Shown here one piece after another: positions 7,739 to 15,528 of a stretch of 32,345 bases of DNA. The notes beneath the pieces were generated by a model. The model had not been told where the DNA came from. It saw only the letters and a program-made list of their open reading frames with translations, and ran no database searches. Positions within the stretch are counted from its first letter, which is position 1. Every line of letters begins with the position of its first letter. A program made the translations under genes and the position numbers. Location of the stretch: positions 1 to 32,345 of the forward strand of contig CAMOBD010000014.1 of NCBI GenBank assembly GCA_946578345.1, written 5' to 3'. The stretch is from an uncultured Clostridium sp. Lineage in GTDB: Bacteria > Bacillota > Clostridia > TANB77 > CAG-508.

Positions 7739-9788
7739 ATGAACTACAAAGTTAGTAAAACCTTAAAAGATAATAAAAAAAGTATAATCTTGATTTGTGT
7801 ACTATGGTTAATTTTAACTATAGTACTTGTTGCGCCTATAGGGTACTCAATTGGACTTGCAAGTCAAGGTGGAAACTTTAATTTTACAATATTCTTAGAG
7901 AATGTATTTACAGAGATAGTAAGCTTTAGCTCAATAACTAGAGTATTTGGAGCAGCATATATAGGATATTTTGGAAAAACACTTTTATATTTTACAATAA
8001 TATTTGCAATTTTTGCTTTTATAGGCCTATTTAAATCAAGACCAAAACACGAATTCACAGATATAGAGCATGGCTCAAGTGATTGGAGCGAAAATGGAGA
8101 GCAATATAGAATACTTAGTAGAAATAAAGGAATAATACTTTCAAAACATAACTACTTGCCAGTAGACAAAAGAGGAAACGTCAATGTATTGGTAGTTGGA
8201 CGGTTCAGGTTCTGGTAAATCTGCATCATATTCAATACCAAATGCATTCCAAATGTTAGGCTCTTATGTATTTACAGACCCAAAAGGAGAACTATATGAC
8301 AAAACAGCAGGGTATTTAAAGAAAAATGGTTATGATATAAAAGTTTTAAATTTGGTAAACCCAGCTAATAGTGATGGATATAACCCATTATTACATATAC
8401 GTAGTGAAATAGATGTTGACGTTATAGCAAATACAATTGTAAAAGGACAAAAAACAGAATCTGGAAGTGATCCATATTGGGATGATATGGCAGAGATGCT
8501 ATTAAAAGCACTTATATATTACCTAATGGCAACAAGACCAGAGGAAGAGCAAAACTTAGCAAGTTGTTCAGAACTAGTTAGAGCAGCAAATGCTAACGGC
8601 GGAAGTAACTTACTTACAGAATTAATGAATCAACTTCCATATGACCATCCAGCTAGAATGAACTATAAATCAATAGAGATAGCACCAGAGAAAACATATG
8701 GGTCAATACTAAGTTCATTACAATCAAAGCTTGGTAAATTTGACTCAAAAGAAATTGCAGAAGTAACATCAACAGATACAATTGATTTTGATGAAATAGG
8801 CTCAAGAAAAACAGCTGTATATGTTATTTCATCAGATACACATAAAGCATATGATTTCTTGCTAACAATATTCTTCTCACAGATGATACAACAATTATAT
8901 GATTTTGCAGATAAAAATGGTGGAAGATTAAGAATGCCAACATACTTTATACTAGATGAGTTTGCAAATATTGGACAAATACCAGACTTTGACAAAAAAA
9001 TATCAACATCAAGAAGTAGAGGAATATCATTCAGTGTTATACTTCAAAACTTAGACCAGTTAGAAGCAGTATATGAGAAATCATATGAAACCATTATGGG
9101 TAACTGCGATACACACGTATTCTTAGGAAGTAACTCATATAAAACAGTAGAATATTTCTCAAAGGCACTAGGAGAAAAAACTATAACAAGAGAAAGTTTA
9201 TCAGTAAACAGAGATAAGCAATTCCATAGACAAGGATACAGTGACTCAGACCAAGTAATGGCAAGAGCGCTCATGACACCTGATGAATTAAGAAGAATGG
9301 ATAATGACTTATGTATAATCTACGAAAAAGGTATAAAACCAGTAAAAGATGAAAAATATTACTATTTTGAAACACCTATGGCAAGGAAATTAGCAGAAGT
9401 AACACTAAACCACTTGGAATTCAATGTTGGGGATAGAGGAAAATGGAGAAAATTCAATCCATATAATCCATATGTTGAAGACCAAGAAGAAAAGCCAAAG
9501 GACTTAAAAGTAGAGTCATTAGATGATTTGTTTGATGATGAGCCAGTACAAAGCAATGAGAATGATAACGTACTAAATGATAATGTTAGAAACAATCAAT
9601 CTCAAGATATAAATGGAAATATGGGTAATAGTTCAAATATAAATAACCAAAATATTGAAGCTCCAATGCTACCACAAGATGACGAAACTAAGAGAAGTGA
9701 AGATGATATAATGTCTGTGGATGTTCAAAAAGAGTTAGAAGCAAAATTTGATGAATTATTTGGAGCATTTGATGAGGATGAAAATTGA
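7739..9788 (+). CDS. VirD4/TraG-like coupling ATPase, reading frame needs one +1 shift at an in-frame CGG
   Basis: Read with one skipped base at 8201 this gives a 682-residue type IV coupling-protein relative. Two N-terminal membrane helices (about 15-40 and 75-100) anchor it. Next comes the Walker A loop VVGGSGSGKSASYSIPNAF (about 150-168), then FTDPKGELYD, YWDDMAEMLLKALIYYL and Walker B YFILDEFANIG (about 404), and the VILQNLDQLEAVY segment. The tail is acidic and Asn-rich. The ATG at 7739 has GAAGGTG 8 bases upstream and is preferred to the GTG at 7733. Without the shift, translation stops two residues past the break site (VVGRFRFW). No relaxase or other mating-pair gene is nearby, so this looks like an orphan coupling protein. 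Everything on both sides of the break is intact, which argues against long-term decay. Confidence 0.85.
8201..8203 (+). other. Putative +1 frameshift site at in-frame CGG (Walker A loop)
   Basis: In the incoming frame the codons are GTT GGA CGG TTC. Skipping the C gives GTT GGA GGT TCA GGT, which is the expected V-G-G-S-G of Walker A. The same pattern recurs at 14734 and 15158. A one-base insertion in the DNA or in the assembly would look identical. Confidence 0.6.
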
Positions 9789-9821
9789 CAAAGGGGACAC
9801 ACCTTTTTGTCAATTTTTTTT
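9781..9821 (+). terminator. GGGAC-core palindrome acting as likely terminator, overlapping the virD4-like stop codon
   Basis: AAAATTGACAAA (9781-9792) pairs with TTTGTCAATTTT (9806-9817), loop GGGGACACACCTT, followed by a T-run to 9821. The TGA stop codon (9786-9788) lies inside the stem. Another GGGACACCC copy without clear arms follows near 9830. Confidence 0.7.
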
Positions 9822-9910
9822 GACACTTTGGGACACCCTTCTTTTGCAATACATAAAGCAAAAAGTAACGATTATGAGCAACAGTGAAAACAAATGTTTA
9901 CAAAAAAGTC

Positions 9911-9939
9911 TTGACTTCTATAATTCCGTAGTATAAAAT
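9911..9939 (+). promoter_or_regulatory. Sigma-A-type promoter before the yhaO-like gene
   Basis: TTGACT, 17 bases, TAAAAT, placed about 100 bases before the start of the phosphoesterase gene. The GGGAC element at 9970-10015 would be transcribed in the leader. Confidence 0.6.
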
Positions 9940-9969
9940 TATGTAATAAATTATAAAGATGAGAGAATA

Positions 9970-10015
9970 AGACCTGTCTCAATTTTCTACTTTTGTGGAA
10001 TTTGAGACCTGTCCC
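9970..10015 (-). repeat. Inverted 46-base copy of the GGGAC element from the murF-yqeK gap
   Basis: Read on the minus strand it matches 5011-5056 at 42 of 46 bases, including GGGACAGGTC, CAAATTCCACAAAAGT and the closing GACAGGTCT. The two copies are in opposite orientation about 5 kb apart. Confidence 0.8.
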
Positions 10016-10038
10016 TAAATTCTCAAAAGAAAGGATAG

Positions 10039-11121
10039 ATGAAATTGAAATTTATACATATGGCAGATATGCATTTTGATATACCATTCACTGTATTAAA
10101 TAATAGGAACAAATTAGGTGAAAAACGTAGATTAGAACAACGAGAAGCTCTAAAAAAAGTAGTAGAATATATAAAAGAAAATAAAATAGAATATTTATTC
10201 ATTGCAGGAGATTTATATGAGCATGAATATATTCGACAAACCACTATAGAATATATTAATAATTTATTTAAAGAAATTCCTAATACAAAAATATATATTA
10301 CACCAGGAAATCACGACCCATATATTAATGGTTCTATGTACAAAACATTTAATTGGAATGATAATGTACATATTTTTGGAGAAAAAATTGAATTAATAGA
10401 AAATGAAGATTGTGATATATATGGATATGGATTTGATGATTTCTATAAAAGAGATTCAGAATTAGAAGATTTTACAATTAGAAATAGAGAAAAAATAAAT
10501 ATATTAATTACACATGGAAGTCTTAATGGTGGAACAATTGAAGATATGGAATATAATCCTTTGAATAAAAACAGATTAAAAGAAATTGGATTTGACTATG
10601 TTGCTTTAGGACATATACATAAATTAGATTATAATAATGAAGAGAATCAAAGAATAATATATCCAGGCTCTACTATATCTATGGGATTTGATGAATTAGG
10701 AAAACATGGTGTAATCTTAGGAGATATAGATAAAGAAAAAGTAAATTTAGAATTTTTGCCGATTGATAATAAAGAATTCAAAGAATTAGAATTAGATATT
10801 AGTAATTTAAATTCTGTAGAAGAATTGATAGAAAAAATAAATGGAATAAATTTAGAAAAAAATGTTTTTTATAAATTAATTTTAATTGGAGACAAAAATT
10901 TTGAAATAAATATATATAATTTATTTAAATTTATTTCAAATGAAAATATTATAAAAATAAAAAATAATACAAAATTAAAAATTAATTTAGAAGAAATTTC
11001 TAAAAATAATAATTTAAAAGGATTATTTGTTAAAGAAATATTAGAAGAATTAAATAAAAATAATTATGATAAAGAATTATTAAATGAAGTTTTGGAAATT
11101 GGGTTAAATGTAATTAAATAA
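10039..11121 (+). CDS. SbcD/YhaO-type metallophosphoesterase (DNA repair nuclease subunit)
   Basis: The 360 residues start with a calcineurin-like phosphoesterase domain: D10-M-H12 (MADMHFD), GDLYEHE (about 57), GNHD (about 93), THGS (about 157) and GHIH (about 192) give the full set of metal ligands. Mre11/SbcD-type nucleases work with an SbcC/Rad50-type ATPase on DNA ends, and that partner is the next gene, 17 bases on. The C-terminal 110 residues are Asn/Lys/Ile-rich and poorly conserved in look, with codons almost limited to A and T. The ribosome site is GAAAGGA. The B. subtilis pair yhaO-yhaN is the closest arrangement I know. Confidence 0.85.
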   Translation: MKLKFIHMADMHFDIPFTVLNNRNKLGEKRRLEQREALKKVVEYIKENKIEYLFIAGDLYEHEYIRQTTIEYINNLFKEIPNTKIYITPGNHDPYINGSMYKTFNWNDNVHIFGEKIELIENEDCDIYGYGFDDFYKRDSELEDFTIRNREKINILITHGSLNGGTIEDMEYNPLNKNRLKEIGFDYVALGHIHKLDYNNEENQRIIYPGSTISMGFDELGKHGVILGDIDKEKVNLEFLPIDNKEFKELELDISNLNSVEELIEKINGINLEKNVFYKLILIGDKNFEINIYNLFKFISNENIIKIKNNTKLKINLEEISKNNNLKGLFVKEILEELNKNNYDKELLNEVLEIGLNVIK

Positions 11122-11138
11122 AAAAGGAGAAAATTATT

Positions 11139-13160
11139 TTGAAAATAAAAAATATAAAAATAAATAATTATGGAAATTTAGAAAATAAAGAAATTAATTT
11201 AGAAAATAAAATAAATATTATTTATGGAAAAAATGAAAGTGGAAAATCTACTTTATTAAATTATATAAAAAATATTTTTTATGGAATTTCTAAAAATAAA
11301 AATGGGAAAAATATTTCTGATTATGAAAAATATAAACCATGGGGCAAAGAAGATTATTCTGGTAAACTAAAATACGAATTGGACAATGGAGATGAATTTG
11401 AAATCTATAGAGACTTTAATAAGAAAAATCCAAAGGTTTTTGATAAGGATTTTGAGGATATTTCAAAAGAGTTTAATATTGTCAAAAAGGATGGAGTTCA
11501 ATTTTTTTATGACCAAACCAATGTAGATGAAAGCATGTTTACTTCTACTGTTGTTGCTATGCAAGAAGAGGTAAAGCTAGATAAGCAAGATCAAAGTATA
11601 TTGGTGCAAAAGCTTGCAAACCTTGCGGGAACAGGAGATGACAATTTGTCATATAAGAAGGTTATGGACAAGTTGAACAAGATGCAGATAGAAGAGGTAG
11701 GTAGTGACAGGTCACAAGGTAGACCAATCAATATTGTAAGGGACCGAATGAAAAATATCGATTTTGTCTTAAAGGAGTTGTATCAATATCAAAAAGACAA
11801 AAATGTTAATGAAGACAAAAAGAAGGATATACTGGAAATAATTAGTAGATTAGAACAAGAGTTAGTGCTTTATAAACAACTAAGCATAATAATGTTACGT
11901 AAACAAAACGAAGAGGAAAAAATAAAAATAAAAAATAATTATAAAAATGAAAAAAATGAAAAAATTAATGAATTAAATTCAGAAAAAAATAAATTAAATA
12001 AAAAAATAGAAGAGAATAATTATGAAATAAATAATTTAATTAAAAATAATTTAAATAATAATTCGGAAAAAAATAAAAATACAAAAAATAAATTAAATAA
12101 AAAAACAAATATAAAAAAATATATTTTAATTTTATTTTTTATTTTAATAATTAATATTTTAATTTTTATTTTAAATAATAATTATTTAAAAAATAATTTA
12201 ATAAATATTTTTAATTATTTAATTATTCCAATTTATTTAATTTTAATATTTATTTTAGAAAAAAATAAAATAAAAAAAATAAATAAAAAAATAAATTTAG
12301 AAAATGAAAAAATACAAGAAGAAATTAATTCAGAAAATGATAAATTAAATTATGAAATTAATTTAATAGATAAACAAATTGAATTATTAGAAGAAGAAAA
12401 AAATAAACAAGAAAAAGAAATTGAAAATGAACAAATAGAATTAGATAATAAAATAGAAATAGAATTGGAAAAAATAAAACAAGATTTTAAAAATAAATTA
12501 GATGTAAATAAATATCTTGAAGAAATAGAGAATAATAATATTAATTATTTAATTAGTAAAAAACAAGACGAATTAAATAAAAACAAATTGGAATTGCAAG
12601 CTATAAGCATACAAGAAGAAAGCATATCTAAAAAATTAGAAGAAATGGTAAGCCTAAAAGAGGAATATGATGAACTAGAAGAAAGATTACATGAATTAGA
12701 GAAAAGAAATAGTGCTATTAATTTAACAAAAGAAATATTAACTAAAGCATATGAAAATATGAAAAATAATATTACACCAAAATTCACACAAAATTTATCA
12801 TATAATATTTCAAAAATATCTGAAGGTAAATATACAAAAGTTGGTATTAATGATGAAAAAGGTTTAATCGTAGAAAATGAGTATGGCGAATATATACCAG
12901 CAGAACTTTTGAGTGTTGGTACAATAGACCAATTATATTTATCACTAAGACTATCTATGATAGATGATATGTCTAGTGAAAAAATGCCAATTATGTTGGA
13001 CGAGGCTTTTGCGTATTATGATGATGGAAGGCTAGAGAATATTTTAAAATTTTTGAGTGATAACATGAAAGAACATCAAGTTATAATTTTTACATGCACA
13101 AAAAGAGAAAAAAATACTCTTGATAAATTAGGTCTGGAATATAACTGGGTTGAGCTTTAG
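11139..13160 (+). CDS. SbcC/YhaN-type ATPase with a membrane hairpin in the coiled coil
   Basis: Walker A GKNESGKST lies at residues 30-38, the ABC-type signature LLSVGTIDQLYLSLRLSM near 590 and Walker B MPIMLDEAFAYYDD near 615, so both ATPase halves are present. The coiled coil between them (about 200-540) is short (673 residues in total; YhaN of B. subtilis is longer). It contains two hydrophobic helices (about 327-346 and 357-374) that would tether it to the membrane, as proposed for YhaN. There is no zinc-hook CxxC. The start is a TTG after AAAGGAG. Bases 11900-12570 are made almost only of A and T, with Asn, Lys, Ile, Leu and Glu dominating, unlike the normal codon use at 11350-11880 and after 12600. 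Confidence 0.82.
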   Translation: MKIKNIKINNYGNLENKEINLENKINIIYGKNESGKSTLLNYIKNIFYGISKNKNGKNISDYEKYKPWGKEDYSGKLKYELDNGDEFEIYRDFNKKNPKVFDKDFEDISKEFNIVKKDGVQFFYDQTNVDESMFTSTVVAMQEEVKLDKQDQSILVQKLANLAGTGDDNLSYKKVMDKLNKMQIEEVGSDRSQGRPINIVRDRMKNIDFVLKELYQYQKDKNVNEDKKKDILEIISRLEQELVLYKQLSIIMLRKQNEEEKIKIKNNYKNEKNEKINELNSEKNKLNKKIEENNYEINNLIKNNLNNNSEKNKNTKNKLNKKTNIKKYILILFFILIINILIFILNNNYLKNNLINIFNYLIIPIYLILIFILEKNKIKKINKKINLENEKIQEEINSENDKLNYEINLIDKQIELLEEEKNKQEKEIENEQIELDNKIEIELEKIKQDFKNKLDVNKYLEEIENNNINYLISKKQDELNKNKLELQAISIQEESISKKLEEMVSLKEEYDELEERLHELEKRNSAINLTKEILTKAYENMKNNITPKFTQNLSYNISKISEGKYTKVGINDEKGLIVENEYGEYIPAELLSVGTIDQLYLSLRLSMIDDMSSEKMPIMLDEAFAYYDDGRLENILKFLSDNMKEHQVIIFTCTKREKNTLDKLGLEYNWVEL

Positions 13161-13208
13161 GATGCTTGGGGATGGATCTGTTTGATCATAATTATATGAA
13201 ATAAAACT

Positions 13209-13243
13209 TATGCAGAATTATAATTCAACTATAATTCTGCATA
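13209..13243. other. Perfect 14-bp hairpin between yhaN-like gene and prfA
   Basis: TATGCAGAATTATA and TATAATTCTGCATA are perfectly complementary around a 7-base loop. There is no T-run on either side, so it is either a terminator without a tail, an RNA-stability hairpin or a protein-binding palindrome. The rest of 13161-13400 shows only the prfA promoter. Confidence 0.6.
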
Positions 13244-13338
13244 TAAATGATAATAATTATTTGATACTAGTTGAATACATTTTACCTGGGTAAGAAAAAA
13301 TAATAGCGTAAGTAATATATAAATAACTTGAAAATTAG

Positions 13339-13367
13339 TTGAAAACGCATAAAAAATGCTGTATAAT
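13339..13367 (+). promoter_or_regulatory. Promoter of prfA
   Basis: TTGAAA, 17 bases, TATAAT, about 34 bases before the start codon of prfA. Confidence 0.75.
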
Positions 13368-13400
13368 AGTAATGTTAAATAAATTGTAAGGAGAATATTT

Positions 13401-14474
13401 ATGTTTGAAAAGTTAGACGCAATTGAGAAGAGATTTGAAGAATTAACTGTAAAAATTAGTGATCCAAATGTTATAGCAAATCAAAATGAGTGGAGAGAAC
13501 TCATGAAAGAACATGCAGAAATGGAGCCTATAGTAGAAAAATATAGAGAATATAAAAAAGTACAAAAACAATATGATGATGCAAAAGAAATGGTTGATGA
13601 CTCAAGTACTGATAAAGAGTTAAAAGATTTAGCAGAAATGGAAATGATGGAAGCAAAAGAAAAACTTCCACAAATAGAAGAAGAAATAAAAATACTTTTA
13701 ATTCCTAAAGATAAAGATGATGACAAAAACGTAATATGTGAAATAAGAGCTGGTGCAGGAGGAGAAGAGGCAGCGTTATTTGCAGGAACATTGTTTAGAA
13801 TGTACTCTATGTATGCAGAGAAAAAACACTGGAAGTTAGAAATATTAAATGAAAATGAAACTGGACTTGGTGGATATAAAGAAATATCTTTCATGATTAC
13901 AGGAAAAGGAGCATATAGTAGATTAAAATTCGAAAGTGGTGTTCACAGAGTACAAAGAGTGCCAGACACAGAAGCGAGTGGAAGAATACATACATCTACA
14001 GCAACTGTTGCAGTGCTTCCAGTAGTAGAAGATGTAGAAATAGAAATAAATCCATCAGATATAAAGATGGAAGTGTTTAGGTCTTCTGGTGCAGGAGGGC
14101 AACATATTAATAAAACATCATCAGCTGTAAGGCTTATACATGAACCAACTGGAATAGTAGTAGAATGTCAAACAGAGCGTTCACAATTTCAAAATAAAGA
14201 CAACGCAATGAAGATGCTTAAAACAAAACTATATGACATAGAAAAACAAAAACAAGATAGCGAAGTAAGAAATGCAAGAAAATCACAAGTAGGTAGTGGA
14301 GATAGAAGTGAGAAGATAAGGACATACAACTATCCTCAAGGACGTATTACAGACCATAGAATTGGACTTTCTATATATCAAATGGATGATTTTCTAAATG
14401 GAAATTTGGATGAAATGATAGACAACTTAATTGCAGCAGATAGAGCAGAGAAGTTAAAAGGTGATGAAGAGTAA
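13401..14474 (+). CDS. prfA: Peptide chain release factor 1
   Basis: Release factor 1 reads UAA and UAG and triggers peptide release. The 357 residues show the full family plan: an N-terminal helical domain, [18 protein letters not shown] (about 117-134), the codon-recognition loop with P188-D-T190 in [13 protein letters not shown] (PAT in E. coli, PET in many Firmicutes), and the catalytic GGQ at 232-234. The ribosome site is AAGGAG. Its usual neighbour prmC is not downstream. Stop codons in the window include TAA, TAG and TGA, so the standard stop set is used. Confidence 0.96.
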   Translation: MFEKLDAIEKRFEELTVKISDPNVIANQNEWRELMKEHAEMEPIVEKYREYKKVQKQYDDAKEMVDDSSTDKELKDLAEMEMMEAKEKLPQIEEEIKILLIPKDKDDDKNVICEIRAGAGGEEAALFAGTLFRMYSMYAEKKHWKLEILNENETGLGGYKEISFMITGKGAYSRLKFESGVHRVQRVPDTEASGRIHTSTATVAVLPVVEDVEIEINPSDIKMEVFRSSGAGGQHINKTSSAVRLIHEPTGIVVECQTERSQFQNKDNAMKMLKTKLYDIEKQKQDSEVRNARKSQVGSGDRSEKIRTYNYPQGRITDHRIGLSIYQMDDFLNGNLDEMIDNLIAADRAEKLKGDEE

Positions 14475-14507
14475 CAAGCAATTGGGGACAGACCCCCACT
14501 GTTTGTT
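14473..14507. repeat. GGGAC-core palindrome overlapping the prfA stop codon
   Basis: AACAAGCA pairs with TGTTTGTT (one G-U) and inside it GGGG-acaga-CCCC forms a second stem. The TAA stop of prfA lies at the base of the structure. Confidence 0.65.
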
Positions 14508-14540
14508 TAAGTAGTACAAGAAACTACCATTAAAAAGAAT

Positions 14541-14639
14541 AAAAATAGACCTATTAAAATAAATATAATAGTGAATAAAAATAAAAGGAGAATATGTTTT
14601 GGAAGCTATTATAAAAACAACTTTAATAGGTCTATTTTT
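14541..14639 (+). promoter_or_regulatory. Perfect 18-bp inverted repeat enclosing ribosome site and start of the ZIP gene
   Basis: AAAAATAGACCTATTAAA (14541-14558) is the exact reverse complement of 14622-14639. The loop of 63 bases holds AAGGAG and the TTG start codon. The right arm is inside the coding region and ends in a run of six T, so the RNA could form a long-loop terminator-like hairpin. Regulation of metal-transporter expression is a reasonable but untested idea. Confidence 0.6.
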
Positions 14640-15449
14640 TGGTACATTTGGAACTACTCTTGGAGGAATAATTGGAGTAAAGCTAAATAGAACATCAAAT
14701 AAATTTTTGAGTTTTGTACTTTCTTTTGCATCTCGGACTTATGACAGCAATTATTTGTTTTGAGTTAATACCAGAAGCATTAGAAATAGCAAGCTTGCCA
14801 GTAGTACTGCTCGGAATAATAGTAGGAATAATAATGATGATAATATGTGACTTGCTTGTGGATAAGAAGTTTAATAAAAGTACTAAAACTGCAAATAATT
14901 TATATAAAGCAAATTTAATAAAAAATAAACTTAAAGATGACAACAATTTAACTAACAATAGAAATAATAAAATGCTAAAAAAGGAAAATAAAAGCCAGAT
15001 TGAAAAGAATAATCTACTAAAAACTGGCATTATAGTAAGTATAGGACTTGCAATACACAATTTCCCAGAAGGTTTAGCGATAGGCTCAGGTTTTGAAGCA
15101 TCACTAAAATTAGGATTATCTCTTGCAATAGCGATCTGCTTTCATGATATTCCCGAACGGTATATCAATGGCAGTACCTATGAAAAATGGTGGAATTAAG
15201 CCATCGAAAGTTATATATTATGTTGTACTATCTGGAGTCACAACAGGAATAGGAGCTTTCTTTGGGAGTATTGTTGGAGGAATATCACAAGAAATTATAG
15301 CTTTATGCTTAGCGTTTTCCGCAGGTGCAATGATTTATATCGTTTCTGGAGAACTCACACCAGAATATAACAAATTGTATCATGGAAGAATATCTGCAAT
15401 AGGAAATATACTAGGTTTTATTATAGGCGTTTTTGCAATGAATATATAA
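14599..15449 (+). CDS. ZIP-family metal (zinc) transporter, reading frame needs two +1 shifts at in-frame CGG
   Basis: Starting at TTG 14599 (AAGGAG 8 bases upstream) and skipping one base at 14734 and one at 15158 gives a continuous 282-residue ZIP protein. It has about eight membrane helices, a Lys/Asn-rich cytoplasmic loop (about 95-145), the metal-site motif HNFPEGLAIG in the fourth helix and HDIPEGISMAVP in the fifth. Family members import zinc or other divalent metals. Without shifts the product ends after about 55 residues. The second break falls exactly between E and G of the HDIPEG motif. Every segment is conserved, so this is either a living gene using frameshifting, a very recent pseudogene, or a site of assembly error. 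Confidence 0.82.
14734..14736 (+). other. Putative +1 frameshift site at in-frame CGG (ZIP, helix 2)
   Basis: The incoming frame is GCA TCT CGG ACT TAT. Skipping C gives TCT GGA CTT ATG ACA, i.e. S-G-L-M-T, which joins the N-terminal helix to the ELIPEAL segment. The distance from the TTG start is exactly 45 codons, so CGG is in frame. Confidence 0.6.
15158..15160 (+). other. Putative +1 frameshift site at in-frame CGG (ZIP, HDIPEG motif)
   Basis: The incoming frame is CCC GAA CGG TAT ATC. Skipping C gives CCC GAA GGT ATA TCA ATG, i.e. P-E-G-I-S-M, completing the conserved motif. CGG is exactly 141 codons after the base following the first skip, so it is again in frame. Confidence 0.6.
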
Positions 15450-15528
15450 GATACAAAAAATCTCTTATTGCTTTTTTGAAATAAGTATAGTAGAATAATC
15501 ACAAGCAAAAAGTAAAAGGGAGAAAAAG

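Noticed and set aside
7739..9788. Simple pseudogene call for the VirD4-like gene
   Set aside because: Only one lesion, of the same kind as two others at in-frame CGG; all motifs are otherwise intact, so decay is not the best single explanation.
9748..9936. 62-codon plus-strand frame after the virD4-like gene
   Set aside because: It overlaps the true C-terminus in another frame and runs through the GGGAC elements; no ribosome site or conserved look.
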